Below are positions 24,973 to 33,882 of a stretch of DNA of 64,000 nucleotides, one piece after another. A model generated the notes under the pieces. That model made no database searches, was not told the DNA's origin, and worked only from the letters and a program-made list of their open reading frames with translations. Positions within the stretch are counted from its first letter, which is position 1. Each line of letters starts with the position of its first letter. The stretch is from the NCBI GenBank assembly GCA_964542165.1, contig CAZITQ010000001.1, forward strand, positions 99,430 to 163,429. Reading direction: 5' to 3'. The position numbers and the translations under genes were made by a program. Source of the stretch: CAYTBN01 sp964542165 (GTDB taxonomy: Bacteria; Myxococcota_A; UBA796; UBA9615; CAYRNR01).

Positions 24973-26778
24973 TCACTCGTGGGCTACCCGCATCACCTCT
25001 TCGAAGGTGGTCGCGCCCCGAGCCAGCTTCTTGATGGCGTATTCCCACAGGGTCATCATGCCCTCGGCCAGGGCCTCGCGCTTGACGTCCACCGACGACG
25101 CTCGGGTCTCGATCAGCTCGCGGATCCGCTGATTCACCGGCATCACCTCGAAGATCCCGGTCCGCCCCCGGTAGCCCGTGCCGCGGCAGAGGGGACAGCC
25201 GGCGCCGTAGCGCACCTTGAGACGGCGGCCCTCTACACCGGGGATGTGCAGCGCCTGGGCCTCCTCCTGGGTCAGCAGCGTGTCGATGACGCAGTCCGGG
25301 CAGATCTTGCGCACCAGCCGCTGGGCCACCACCCCCAGCATCACGCTGGAGAGCAGGAAGGGCTCGATGTCCAGGTCGAGCATCCGGGTGATCGAGGTGG
25401 CCGAGTCGTTGGTGTGCAGGGTGGACAGGACCATGTGCCCGGTGAGAGCCGCCTGCACGGCGTATTCGGCGGTCTCCTTGTCGCGGATCTCCCCCACCAT
25501 CACGATGTCCGGGTCCTGGCGGAGGATCGTGCGCAAGGCGTTGGCGAAGTTGAAGCCGATCTTGGACTGCACCGCCATCTGGTTGAAGTCCTCGATCACC
25601 ATCTCGATCGGGTCTTCGATGCTGACGATGTTCACGTGGGGGCTGTTGAGGAACTGCAGCGACGAATAGAGCGTGGTGGTCTTGCCGCTGCCGGTGGGGC
25701 CGGTGACGAGGATCAGCCCGTTGGTGCGGCTGAGGAAGTCCTCGTAGAGCCGTTGTTCGCGGGGAAAGAAGCCCAGGGACGAGACGTCCTGGAGCAGGAC
25801 CGTCGGGTCGAAGATCCGGGTCACGACCTTCTCGCCGAAGGCCGTGGGCACCGTGGAAACCCGCAGCTCGATCTCGGCCTCGTTGAAGGTGGTCTTGATC
25901 CGGCCGTCCTGGGGGCGGCGCTTCTCGGCGATGTCCATCCGCGCGAGCGTCTTGATCCGGCTCACCACCGCCGCGTGGACCTTCTTGGGCAGCACGTGAA
26001 TCCGGTGCAGCACCCCGTCGATGCGCAGTCGGATCGCCGAGTACTCGCGCTTGGGTTCGATGTGGATGTCGCTGGCACGCTGATCGAAGGCGTAGTGGAA
26101 GAGGTACCAGACCGCCTGGACCACCGGCTGGTCCGAGCCGTCGATCTCCTCCATCTGCTTGACGCGGGTCAGCTGCTCCAGGTTGCCCAGGTCGACCAGC
26201 TCGCCCTGGAACATCTCGGCGGCGTGGTCCACCGATTTCTTGAAGCCGTGGTACTCGATGATGGTCTTGAGCAGCAGCGACTTCGGGGCCACGCAGACCC
26301 TCACCGGCATCCCGGTGAACCGCTCCAGGCTGTCCACCAGATCCCGGTCGAAGGGGTTGGCCACCGCGATGGTCAGCTCCCCCGGCTCCTTGCCCAGGGG
26401 GATCACCAGGTGGCGCTCCGCGAAGGCGCCATGGAAGGTCTCGGTGACCAGCTTGTAGTCCAGGGTCAACGGGTCGGGGAGCACGAACTCCAGGCCCAGC
26501 TCCTGGGCCACCATCCGGGTGACCAGCTCCTCGGAGAGCACCTCGGCGTCGGTGCCGGGGATCACGAAGCGGAAGGCCGCGACGATCTCCATCTCCCCCA
26601 CCTCGTAGGGGATCCGCTTGTGGCCGAGGGCCTTGCGCAGCTCGGGGCGCTTCTGGAACAGGATCCGCTTCTCCTGCACCGAGTAGCGGACCATCACGTC
26701 CCGTTTTTGTCCCTCGTGCATCAGCCCCTCGCGCACGAGGAGATCGCAGATCCGTCCCAGGGTAGCGACGCTGGCCAT
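24973..26778 (-). CDS. GspE/PilB-family secretion or pilus assembly ATPase
   Basis: A 601-residue hexameric motor ATPase. An N-terminal GspE_N-type region (about 1-200) precedes the ATPase core with Walker A GPTGSGKTTT, Asp box SIEDPIE, Walker B MVGEIRDKET and His box LSTLHTNDS. A tetracysteine zinc motif is present (CPDC, then CPLC), as in GspE and PilB. It powers pseudopilus or type IV pilus extension. No pilin, PilC or secretin gene is adjacent; two PilT-type ATPases lie far away at 57.6-60.1 kb. Start ATG 26778 matches family N-termini, though the Shine-Dalgarno is weak. Confidence 0.92.
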   Translation of the reverse strand: MASVATLGRICDLLVREGLMHEGQKRDVMVRYSVQEKRILFQKRPELRKALGHKRIPYEVGEMEIVAAFRFVIPGTDAEVLSEELVTRMVAQELGLEFVLPDPLTLDYKLVTETFHGAFAERHLVIPLGKEPGELTIAVANPFDRDLVDSLERFTGMPVRVCVAPKSLLLKTIIEYHGFKKSVDHAAEMFQGELVDLGNLEQLTRVKQMEEIDGSDQPVVQAVWYLFHYAFDQRASDIHIEPKREYSAIRLRIDGVLHRIHVLPKKVHAAVVSRIKTLARMDIAEKRRPQDGRIKTTFNEAEIELRVSTVPTAFGEKVVTRIFDPTVLLQDVSSLGFFPREQRLYEDFLSRTNGLILVTGPTGSGKTTTLYSSLQFLNSPHVNIVSIEDPIEMVIEDFNQMAVQSKIGFNFANALRTILRQDPDIVMVGEIRDKETAEYAVQAALTGHMVLSTLHTNDSATSITRMLDLDIEPFLLSSVMLGVVAQRLVRKICPDCVIDTLLTQEEAQALHIPGVEGRRLKVRYGAGCPLCRGTGYRGRTGIFEVMPVNQRIRELIETRASSVDVKREALAEGMMTLWEYAIKKLARGATTFEEVMRVAHE

Positions 26779-26827
26779 GGCAGAAAGGTAGCACGCCGGA
26801 GGCGGGAGGGAGTAGGCTATCGGCCCC

Positions 26828-27451
26828 GTGGGAAACGAGGTCAAGTTCATCGCCGTCGCCGGCAACCTGGGGGTGGGGAAGTCCACGATGGTGGAGTACC
26901 TCTGCCGGACCTACGGCTGGACCCCGTTCACCGAACCCAACGAGGAGAACCCCTTCCTCGACGACTTCTACGTGGACATGCCCCGCTGGGCCTTCCACTC
27001 CCAGATCAGCTTCCTGGCGCACAAGTTCCGGATCCACCTGGAGTTGATGGAGACCCGCGGCACGGTGGTCCAGGACCGGACGATCTACGAGGACGCGGAG
27101 ATCTTCGCGAGACACCTGGTGAAGATGGACGCGATGCAGGACCGGGAGTGGGAGACCTACCTCAACCTGTACACGGCCATGAATCGCGTGCTGCGGCCGC
27201 CGGACCTGCTGCTCTACCTCAAGTGCGGCCTGCGCACGATCCGCAAGCGCATCCACCAGCGCGGGCGTGCATCCGAGCAGGACATCCCCGTCGAGTACAT
27301 CAAACGCCTCAACCGTCTGTACGGGGCATGGCTCAAACGCTACGAGCTGTCCCCGATCGTCGTGATCCCCACCGATCGACTGGACTACATCTCAGATTTC
27401 GTCCACCGACAGGACTTGGACGAGATCCTCCGGCCGTTCCTTTCTCGCTGA
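26828..27451 (+). CDS. deoxynucleoside kinase
   Basis: A 207-residue cytosolic kinase of the dNK/dGK family with P-loop GNLGVGKST (12-20), the base/ribose recognition motif QDRTIYED (about 78-85) and the Arg-rich lid RIHQRGR. It phosphorylates deoxynucleosides in salvage; the exact base preference cannot be read from sequence. The start is GTG 26828. Only 49 bp separate it from the divergent GspE/PilB gene. Confidence 0.9.
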   Translation: MGNEVKFIAVAGNLGVGKSTMVEYLCRTYGWTPFTEPNEENPFLDDFYVDMPRWAFHSQISFLAHKFRIHLELMETRGTVVQDRTIYEDAEIFARHLVKMDAMQDREWETYLNLYTAMNRVLRPPDLLLYLKCGLRTIRKRIHQRGRASEQDIPVEYIKRLNRLYGAWLKRYELSPIVVIPTDRLDYISDFVHRQDLDEILRPFLSR

Positions 27452-27465
27452 GACGGCCGTTCAAG

Positions 27466-27495
27466 TTGACATGCGGCGCCCAAAGAAAATAGAAC
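27466..27495 (+). promoter_or_regulatory. candidate promoter upstream of the AgmX/PEGA gene
   Basis: TTGACA (27466-27471) and TAGAAC (27490-27495), spacing 18 bp, in the gap between the kinase gene and the start at 27620. Confidence 0.45.
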
Positions 27496-27619
27496 CTACG
27501 CGGTTTACCGCCGCCATTCGGAGCCCCTCGTCCGCCCACCGGCCCCCCCGGTCGGGCGCGGCCCGGACGGCAGCTTTCGCGAGCCAGGGAGCCCAGGGCC
27601 CCCGAGAGGAACGCCGACC

Positions 27620-29611
27620 ATGAGGATCGTCTGCGACAGCTGCGGGGCTGTCTACAAGATCGCCGACTCCAAGCTTGTCAAGGAGGTCAACAAGGCCACC
27701 TGCAAGCGGTGCGGCCACAAGATCATCATCCGTAAACCCCGCACTGCGGCCTCGGTCGAGGGACCGAGCGAGCGCACCATCATCTCCCCCGGGGGACCGT
27801 CTGCCGAGCAGGGCAACAAGAAGAAGAAGGAAGAGAAGACGGTCATCACCACGATCCCCGAGCTGGAGAAATACGAGAGTGCGGCGGTCTCCGCCGGTGC
27901 CATCGGTAGCCTGACGAGCGAGCTGCGCACCATCTCGGCTCCCGCCGATATCCCGTCTCCGCCAGCCACCGAGAGCCTGGGGCCGGCGGAGCATTCGTTC
28001 ACCGGATTCGACAATCAGTCCCAGGTGGCCGAGCCCGCGCCCATGCCCGCGCCGCCCGAGGTACCGCCTCCGCCCATGGCCTCCGAGGCGACCGCGGCCC
28101 CCGCCGACGCGATGACCGACGTGGTCACCGGGCCGGCCATGCCCGCACCGCCCCCGATGCCGGAGGAGGCCACCCAGCCGGGAACGGCGCCGCCGCAGCC
28201 CGAGCCGGAGATGGCTCAGCCCGCACCCTCGATCGCAGAGCCGGCGCCCCCCGCGCCACCGGAGCCCGACCCCGCGGCGATCTCCATCGCGATCCCCCCG
28301 GAGGCGGGCCCGCTGTTCGACGAACAGGGTTCCCCACGGGATCGACTCTCGGCGCCACCGCCCCAGCAGGAGCGGGCCACGGACAACATCCACGAGGCGG
28401 ACCTCTCCAGCGCCGTCAACCAGGCCCCGCCGGCCGCGCCCGACCCCTCGGTGCTCCCGGCCTCGGCGGGCGAGGTCCGGACCGCGACCCGCGAGGTGGC
28501 GGCGGCCGCCTACCATCCCAAGGGCGAGCTGGTCTGGATCCTGCTCTTCTCGCTGCTGGCGATGGGCGGCATCGCACTGGCGACCCTGTCCACCACCGTC
28601 CCGGTCCCCCACCTGGGCACCGTGGGCTTCGGGTTCATCTGGACTGCCGCGCTGGCCACCTTCCTGACCTGCATCTTCAGCGGCTTCGGCCGCCGCAAGG
28701 GTCGGGCCGTGATCATGGCCTTCCTGGGATTGTTCCTCGGGATGGGACTCGCGTTCGGCTTCAACGCTGCGCTGGGGTTCGTGCAGAAGGAATTCAGCAC
28801 GCAGATCAACTCCCTGGCGGGTACCGGCACTCCGACCGTGGGAGTCCCCACCGCCGGAACGCCGACCCCCACGCCGATCAACGAGACCATCGAGACCGGC
28901 CAGCCCGCCACGGAGACCGGTGACGGCACGGCGGAGACCGGCACCGGAGAGACCGGCGAGGAACCCACGCCCGCGGACACCGAGGAGCCCACCGCAGCCG
29001 CGGAGGAGGACGCCGCGGCCACGGCCGAGACCGAGAAGGACGAGACCCCGGCCATCGTGTTCACCTCGTCCCCGTCCAGGGCCGACGTGTACATGGACGG
29101 CCGCAAGCTGGGTCGGACCCCCTATCGCTACGAGGCCGGCCGCGCCGGGCGTGGCTACCGGGTCACGATGAAGAAGACCGGGTACGAGGACACCACCGTG
29201 TCCAAGGACTTCCCCCGGGACAACGTCGTGTACGCCAAGGGGACCCTCAAGAAGGTCGAGGAGGAGCTGGACGTCGCGGCCGAGGATCCGACGCCCGAGC
29301 CGGAAGAGGACCTCCCCGCGTATACCGAGGTGCTGGCTCCGACCATCATCGAGGCGATCGTGGGCAGCAACGCAGCGGTCAAGCGCTGCTTCGCCGAGGC
29401 CAAGGCCCGGGACGAGGTGGTCTCCGGCAAGATCTGGGTCAAGTTCACCGTCGCGCCCAGCGGCGACGTGTCCAAGGCCCGCATCACCAACACCGACCTG
29501 TCGGGCACGGACCTGGACTCCTGCGTGTCCTCCCAGATCAACCGCCTGCAGTTCGCCGCGTTCAGCGGCAGCACCTCCAAGGTGGTCAAGTACCCCTTCA
29601 TGGTGAAGTAG
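27620..29611 (+). CDS. MJ0042 zinc-finger / PEGA / AgmX-type TonB-like protein
   Basis: The 663-residue protein opens with an MJ0042-type zinc ribbon (CDSCGAVY and CKRCGHK, residues 5-34) in the cytoplasm. A long Pro/Ala-rich acidic linker follows, then two or three membrane helices (about 295-390). The periplasmic part has a Thr/Glu/Gly-rich linker, a PEGA domain (about 480-545, SSPSRADVYMDGRKLGRTPY) and a C-terminal AgmX/PglI-type domain (about 575-663, VKRCFAEA through VVKYPFMVK) related to TonB. Similar proteins occur in myxobacterial gliding and energy-coupling systems. It probably links a cytoplasmic signal to an envelope complex; the partner is not known. Confidence 0.85.
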   Translation: MRIVCDSCGAVYKIADSKLVKEVNKATCKRCGHKIIIRKPRTAASVEGPSERTIISPGGPSAEQGNKKKKEEKTVITTIPELEKYESAAVSAGAIGSLTSELRTISAPADIPSPPATESLGPAEHSFTGFDNQSQVAEPAPMPAPPEVPPPPMASEATAAPADAMTDVVTGPAMPAPPPMPEEATQPGTAPPQPEPEMAQPAPSIAEPAPPAPPEPDPAAISIAIPPEAGPLFDEQGSPRDRLSAPPPQQERATDNIHEADLSSAVNQAPPAAPDPSVLPASAGEVRTATREVAAAAYHPKGELVWILLFSLLAMGGIALATLSTTVPVPHLGTVGFGFIWTAALATFLTCIFSGFGRRKGRAVIMAFLGLFLGMGLAFGFNAALGFVQKEFSTQINSLAGTGTPTVGVPTAGTPTPTPINETIETGQPATETGDGTAETGTGETGEEPTPADTEEPTAAAEEDAAATAETEKDETPAIVFTSSPSRADVYMDGRKLGRTPYRYEAGRAGRGYRVTMKKTGYEDTTVSKDFPRDNVVYAKGTLKKVEEELDVAAEDPTPEPEEDLPAYTEVLAPTIIEAIVGSNAAVKRCFAEAKARDEVVSGKIWVKFTVAPSGDVSKARITNTDLSGTDLDSCVSSQINRLQFAAFSGSTSKVVKYPFMVK

Positions 29612-29612
29612 T

Positions 29613-29763
29613 AGGCGTCAGGCTTCAGGCGTCAGGCTTCAGGCGTCGTAAAAGAAGCATGTTCGCTGCCTGTCCCCTCATTTCGGGTACCCTTCCGGAT
29701 CGAATGTGGAGCGACGCGAGGCGACCGCTTCGCCTGATGCCTGACGCCTGACGCCTGAAGCCT
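29613..29763 (+). repeat. heptad inverted-repeat element, copy 1
   Basis: The left arm (29613-29648) is five 7-bp units AGGCGTC/AGGCTTC. The right arm (29732-29763) is four to five units GCCTGAT/GCCTGAC/GCCTGAA. The arms are complementary over at least 18 bases. The core contains ATGTGGAGCGACGCGAGGCGACC, related to the cores of the other copies. It starts directly after a stop codon. Confidence 0.75.
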
Positions 29764-29828
29764 TCCTCCCATCGAGCCGTGATCTCGGACTGGACACGGG
29801 GTACACTCCCGGCGTGGAGGACAGGTCC

Positions 29829-30494
29829 ATGCGCCGGTTGCCCCTTTCCCTCGCTCTCATCGCCCTGATCTCGATCGCCCTGCCCCTGGCCCTGTGGGGT
29901 TGCGAGAAGGTCACGATCTCGCCCGCCGATCCGGACTTCGAGCCCTTCTACGCCGGCGACGCCGACGGGGACGGCTACACCAACGACGTGGACTGCGACG
30001 ACCACGTGGCCACGGTCTACCCGGACGCCGACGAGATCTGCGACGGACTGGACAACGACTGCGACGGCTCCGTGCCCGCGGCGGAAGAGGACGCGGACGG
30101 GGACGGCTACATGGTCTGCGAGTCCGACTGCGACGACCTGGACGCCAAGAGCTACCCCTACGCCCCCGAGCAGTGCGACGGGCAGGACAACGACTGCGAT
30201 GGTCAGGTGGACGAAGACGAGATCGACGGGGACGGGGACGGGTACGCGCCCTGCGAGGGGGACTGCGACGACGACGAGACCCAGATCAATCCCGGCGCCC
30301 CCGAGGTCTGCGACGACGGCAAGGACAACGACTGCAATGACCTGATCGACGGGGACGATCCGGCCTGTGCCGGCGACGACGACGACTCCGCCGGCGACGA
30401 CGACGACTCCACCGGGGACGACGACGACTCCACCGGGGACGACGACGTGACCGGGGACGACGACGTGACCGGGGACGACGACACGACGGAGTAG
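29829..30494 (+). CDS. MopE-like lipoprotein with putative metal-binding repeats and D-rich tail
   Basis: ATG 29829 has GGAGG eight bases upstream. The 221-residue product has a lipobox LALWGC and then four repeats of the form DADGDGY / DCDD / PDADEICDGLDNDCDG, the putative metal-binding motif also found in MopE. Regularly spaced Asp/Cys suggest calcium binding and disulfides. The C-terminus is an almost pure GDDDDSA/GDDDDST/GDDDVT repeat. It is probably exposed on the outer membrane; the role is unknown. Confidence 0.85.
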   Translation: MRRLPLSLALIALISIALPLALWGCEKVTISPADPDFEPFYAGDADGDGYTNDVDCDDHVATVYPDADEICDGLDNDCDGSVPAAEEDADGDGYMVCESDCDDLDAKSYPYAPEQCDGQDNDCDGQVDEDEIDGDGDGYAPCEGDCDDDETQINPGAPEVCDDGKDNDCNDLIDGDDPACAGDDDDSAGDDDDSTGDDDDSTGDDDVTGDDDVTGDDDTTE

Positions 30495-30514
30495 GCGTCA
30501 GACGTCAGGCGTCG
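30493..30514 (+). repeat. heptad repeat, left arm only
   Basis: Three 7-bp units (AGGCGTC, AGACGTC, AGGCGTC) begin within the stop codon of the MopE-like gene. No matching right arm precedes the next gene, so this looks like a partial or decayed element. Confidence 0.6.
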
Positions 30515-30523
30515 GGGGACTAC

Positions 30524-30952
30524 CTATCGGCCCGTGACCCGGGCCATACATTCCGCAGCCAGGTCGATCACCGAACGGCGAGACCCCGCCGGCGGGGTGG
30601 TGCGGATGGCCACCACACGCCCGAAGCGCCTCTCCACCTGGGCCGCGAAGCGGTGCAGGGGCGCGCGCAGTCCCAGCGGGCTGATGGCAAGAAGCGCCAG
30701 CGGCGTGTCGCCGATCCCGCGCAGCCCGTCGAGGGCCGCACGAATACCCCCGAGGGGCAGGGACAGGCCAGGGAGGACCAGCGCCGGGAAGACCAGCACG
30801 ACCAGGTCGTCGTTCGAGACGTCGTACCCGCCCCGCGCGTCGGCGGTCTCGATCCGGGCGTCGAAGTTGCGCCAGCGCAGCTCGTCCTCCAGCTGACGGG
30901 CGCGCCGCTGGCAGGGCGGGCAGCGAGGGGAGACCAGGATCAGGGCTCGCAA
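30524..30952 (-). CDS. small flavodoxin/thioredoxin-like fold protein with CPPC motif
   Basis: The reading frame begins at TTG 30952, behind a well-placed GGAGGA. The 142-residue product has an N-terminal beta strand followed by CPPC (residues 11-14), then DLVVLVFPAL and a helix-strand pattern (PLALLAISPLG). This fits a flavodoxin-like alpha/beta sandwich or a thioredoxin-like fold, with the CxxC possibly redox-active. The C-terminal stretch contains RTTPPAGSRRS. The family is uncertain. It is transcribed divergently from argS. Confidence 0.6.
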   Translation of the reverse strand: MRALILVSPRCPPCQRRARQLEDELRWRNFDARIETADARGGYDVSNDDLVVLVFPALVLPGLSLPLGGIRAALDGLRGIGDTPLALLAISPLGLRAPLHRFAAQVERRFGRVVAIRTTPPAGSRRSVIDLAAECMARVTGR

Positions 30953-30994
30953 GAGGGTCCTCCGGGGCCCGAAAGATAACCACCTGCGGATTCC

Positions 30995-31023
30995 TCGACA
31001 ACCCTCCTGTCGTGGTGTACATA
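30995..31023 (+). promoter_or_regulatory. candidate argS promoter
   Basis: TCGACA (30995-31000) and TACATA (31018-31023) with 17-bp spacing, 24 bases before the argS start codon. Confidence 0.4.
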
Positions 31024-31046
31024 GCGCAGCCTGGAGCCGACCGCCG

Positions 31047-32882
31047 ATGACCCAGACCACCACGGATCTCCGAACCCTGCACGACGACGTCCTGCGCGCG
31101 CTCGAGGGCCTGGTGCGCACCCACGCACCCGAGGGCGCCGAGCTACCCGAGCTGACGCCCAAGATCCCGGACCGCGAGGGCTACGGCGACCTCTCGATCC
31201 CCTGCCACCCCCTGGCTCGGGTGTTCCGCAAGGCGCCGCAGGCCATCGCCGCGGACCTGGCCACGGGCCTGGAAGAGCTGGCCGCGGTGCGCCTGGCCGA
31301 GCCGGTCAACGGGTACCTCAACGTCCACTTCGACCCCGGCACCCTGTTCGAAGCGATCCTCGGCCCGGCCCTCGCCGACCCGGAGAGCTACGGCCACGTC
31401 CCGACGCCGAGCGGTCAGCGGGTGATGGTGGAGTTCTCCTCCCCCAACACCAACAAGCCGCTGCACCTGGGCCACATCCGCAACAACCTCCTGGGGGCCA
31501 CGGTCTCCAACCTGCTGGAGGCCCAGGGCCACGAGGTCGTCCGCGCCAACCTGGTCAACGACCGGGGGATCCACATCTGCAAGTCCATGCTGGCCTACCA
31601 GCGCTTCGGGGAGGGGAAGACCCCGGCGTCCACGGGGATGAAGGGCGACCTCTTCGTGGGCCGTTACTACGTGCGCTTCGACCAGGAGAGCACCGGCGAC
31701 GACGACGAGCTGATGGAGGGTGCCCGCGACCTACTCCGTCGCTGGGAGGACGGCGACGAGGAGGTCGTCTCGCTGTGGCAGACGATGAACGGCTGGGTCT
31801 ACGACGGCTTCGACCAGACCTATGACCGTCTCGGCATCCGCTTCGACCGCATCTACCACGAGAGCGAGACCTACAAGCTGGGGCGAGCCACCGTGCTCGA
31901 CGCCCTCGAGCGGGGCATCGGCGAGCGGGGCGACGACGGTTCGGTCGCCATCGACCTGTCCGGGGACGGTCTGGATCGCAAACTCCTGCTGCGCAGCGAC
32001 GGCACCAGCCTCTACATCACCCAGGACATCGGCACCGCCCAGCTCAAGCAGGACGACTACGGCCTCGACCGCTCGATCTACGTGGTGGGCAGCGAGCAGG
32101 ACTACCACTTCAAGGTCCTGTTCCTGATCCTGGGCAAGATGGGCTTCGACTGGGCCGCCGGGCTCCAGCACCTCAGCTACGGGATGGTCTACCTGCCCGA
32201 GGGCAAGATGAAGAGCCGCGAGGGCAAGGTGGTGGACGCCGACGAACTGATGGAGGACGTGGTCCAGTCGGTCAAGCGGCGCATGCTGACCCGGGACGAG
32301 GAGCTCCGGGGCGAGGCGGGCGAGGTGCGCGAATGCGCCAGCGCCGTGGCCGAGCACTCGGAGCAGGCGTTGCGGGAGATGGACGCCATCAGCGAGGCCG
32401 TGGGCATGGCGGCGCTGAAGTTCTACATGCTCAAGTTCGGGGCCCGGAAGGACTTCACCTTCAAGCCCGAGGAGTCCATCTCCCTGCAGGGGGACACGGG
32501 GCCCTACGTCCAGTTCGCCTACACGCGGATCGTCGGGATCCTGCGCAAGGCGGGGATCGCGGACAGCGCGTTCGAGCAGCCGCCGCTGGATGGCGTCGAT
32601 CTGGCGGTCCTGGGCAACGCCGAGGAGCGCACGCTGGCCGCCCTGTTGGGCCGCTTCCCGGGGGAGGTGACCCAGGCAGCCGAGAGTCTGAACCCGGCGG
32701 CCCTGTGCGCGTACCTGCTCCAGGTGGCCCAGGCGTTCCACCGCTTCGTCCACGACCACAAGGTCCTGCACGCGGGGGACGACGCGCTGGTCTCGGCTCG
32801 GCTCTGCCTGTGCATCGCGACCGCGGTCGTGCTACGTCAGGGGCTGGCCCTGCTGGGAATCGAGGCACCCGCGCGCATGTGA
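31047..32882 (+). CDS. argS: arginyl-tRNA synthetase
   Basis: The 611-residue class I synthetase charges tRNA-Arg. It has the N-terminal additional domain (about 1-110), the catalytic core with HLGHIRN (the HIGH motif) and a KMSKS-like loop GKMKSREGK, and the DALR anticodon-binding domain with GPYVQFAYTRI. Length is normal for the family. The gene is plus-strand, with a candidate promoter in the 94-bp divergent gap. Confidence 0.97.
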   Translation: MTQTTTDLRTLHDDVLRALEGLVRTHAPEGAELPELTPKIPDREGYGDLSIPCHPLARVFRKAPQAIAADLATGLEELAAVRLAEPVNGYLNVHFDPGTLFEAILGPALADPESYGHVPTPSGQRVMVEFSSPNTNKPLHLGHIRNNLLGATVSNLLEAQGHEVVRANLVNDRGIHICKSMLAYQRFGEGKTPASTGMKGDLFVGRYYVRFDQESTGDDDELMEGARDLLRRWEDGDEEVVSLWQTMNGWVYDGFDQTYDRLGIRFDRIYHESETYKLGRATVLDALERGIGERGDDGSVAIDLSGDGLDRKLLLRSDGTSLYITQDIGTAQLKQDDYGLDRSIYVVGSEQDYHFKVLFLILGKMGFDWAAGLQHLSYGMVYLPEGKMKSREGKVVDADELMEDVVQSVKRRMLTRDEELRGEAGEVRECASAVAEHSEQALREMDAISEAVGMAALKFYMLKFGARKDFTFKPEESISLQGDTGPYVQFAYTRIVGILRKAGIADSAFEQPPLDGVDLAVLGNAEERTLAALLGRFPGEVTQAAESLNPAALCAYLLQVAQAFHRFVHDHKVLHAGDDALVSARLCLCIATAVVLRQGLALLGIEAPARM

Positions 32883-32904
32883 ATGTGCCCAGGGGAGGAG
32901 AACC

Positions 32905-33408
32905 ATGAGCGTCGACGCCGAAACGACCAAGCAGCTGAACCGGATCACCGAGGAGACCGGCAACAAGCGCGAGGATCGGCTGAGGGACAAGTGGCCCGAG
33001 TACCGGGAGACCGACTCGAGCGAGCGCAAGCGGGAGATCCTGGTCAACCACTACCGGCTGGCGGCCATCCGCTGGGCCAAGGTCTGGCTCCCGGCCACGG
33101 CCGACAAGGAGCTGCGCCAGGTGGAGAAGGTGACCGAGGCCTTCCTCGCGCTGGCCGAGGCGTTCGAGGGCACCGAGGACGAGATCCACCGGCGCACGGT
33201 CCAGGGCCTGATCAACCTGGGCAATTCGCTGGCCAAGATGCTCCGGGCGATCCAGGGCAGCAACGAGGCCGCCCGCCTGGAGGCCATCGACTCGGTCGCG
33301 AGGGCGCTGAAAGCCGGCGACGCCACCGCCGAGATCCTGGAGCGCGCGGAGGACTACCAGCCCACGGTCAGTGACGAGGAAGGCGTCCCGGACGACGTGC
33401 GCGACTGA
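32905..33408 (+). CDS. all-helical soluble protein of unknown function
   Basis: A 167-residue, highly charged, predicted all-alpha protein without signal peptide, membrane segment or Cys. I recognise no family. It follows argS by 22 bp behind a GGGGAGGAG Shine-Dalgarno and precedes an FHA-domain gene. The acidic C-terminus (SDEEGVPDDVRD) might be a ligand for a partner, but this is speculative. Confidence 0.7.
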   Translation: MSVDAETTKQLNRITEETGNKREDRLRDKWPEYRETDSSERKREILVNHYRLAAIRWAKVWLPATADKELRQVEKVTEAFLALAEAFEGTEDEIHRRTVQGLINLGNSLAKMLRAIQGSNEAARLEAIDSVARALKAGDATAEILERAEDYQPTVSDEEGVPDDVRD

Positions 33409-33433
33409 CGGGACGAGCGCGGCTGATGAAGGG

Positions 33434-33462
33434 TTGTTGTCACAGACCGAAGAGGCTATGGT
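33434..33462 (+). promoter_or_regulatory. weak candidate promoter of the FHA gene
   Basis: TTGTTG (33434-33439) and TATGGT (33457-33462), 17-bp spacing, 27 bases before the start codon. Confidence 0.35.
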
Positions 33463-33488
33463 CGGTGCACGGCTGAGAGAGCGCGGCG

Positions 33489-33875
33489 ATGAGCAACAAC
33501 ACGACGATGATCGACCAGGCACTGCTGCCGCGTAACATGGCCCCGGTGCCGGACCACATCATGGCCATGTTGCGGGTGGTCCAGGGGCCGGCGGCTGGCA
33601 CCGAAGTCCGGCTGACCCAGAGCATCACCGGGGTGGGCCGCGACGAGCAGAACGACCTGGTCCTCCCCGACAGTCGGGTGAGCAACTTCCACATGGCACT
33701 GTTCCACGCGGCCGGCGAGTTCCGCATCCGCGACCTGGGCTCCACCAACGGGACCTTCCTCAACGGCTCGACGGTGACCGAGTACGCCCTGCGGCACGGC
33801 GACTGGATTCAGGTCGGCGGCTGCGTGATGCGCTTCGAGATCGAACGCGTCACCACCGACATCACCGACAAGTAG
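33489..33875 (+). CDS. FHA-domain protein
   Basis: A 128-residue protein consisting mainly of one forkhead-associated domain (about 28-118) with the phosphothreonine-binding residues: GRD near the start, SRVSNFH, and DLGSTNGTFLNG. It recognises phosphothreonine peptides, so it is expected to work with a Ser/Thr kinase encoded elsewhere, as is common in Myxococcota. The N-terminal 27 residues are a disordered tail with Thr that could itself be phosphorylated. It is convergent with the next gene. Confidence 0.92.
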   Translation: MSNNTTMIDQALLPRNMAPVPDHIMAMLRVVQGPAAGTEVRLTQSITGVGRDEQNDLVLPDSRVSNFHMALFHAAGEFRIRDLGSTNGTFLNGSTVTEYALRHGDWIQVGGCVMRFEIERVTTDITDK

Positions 33876-33882
33876 ATCCGCT

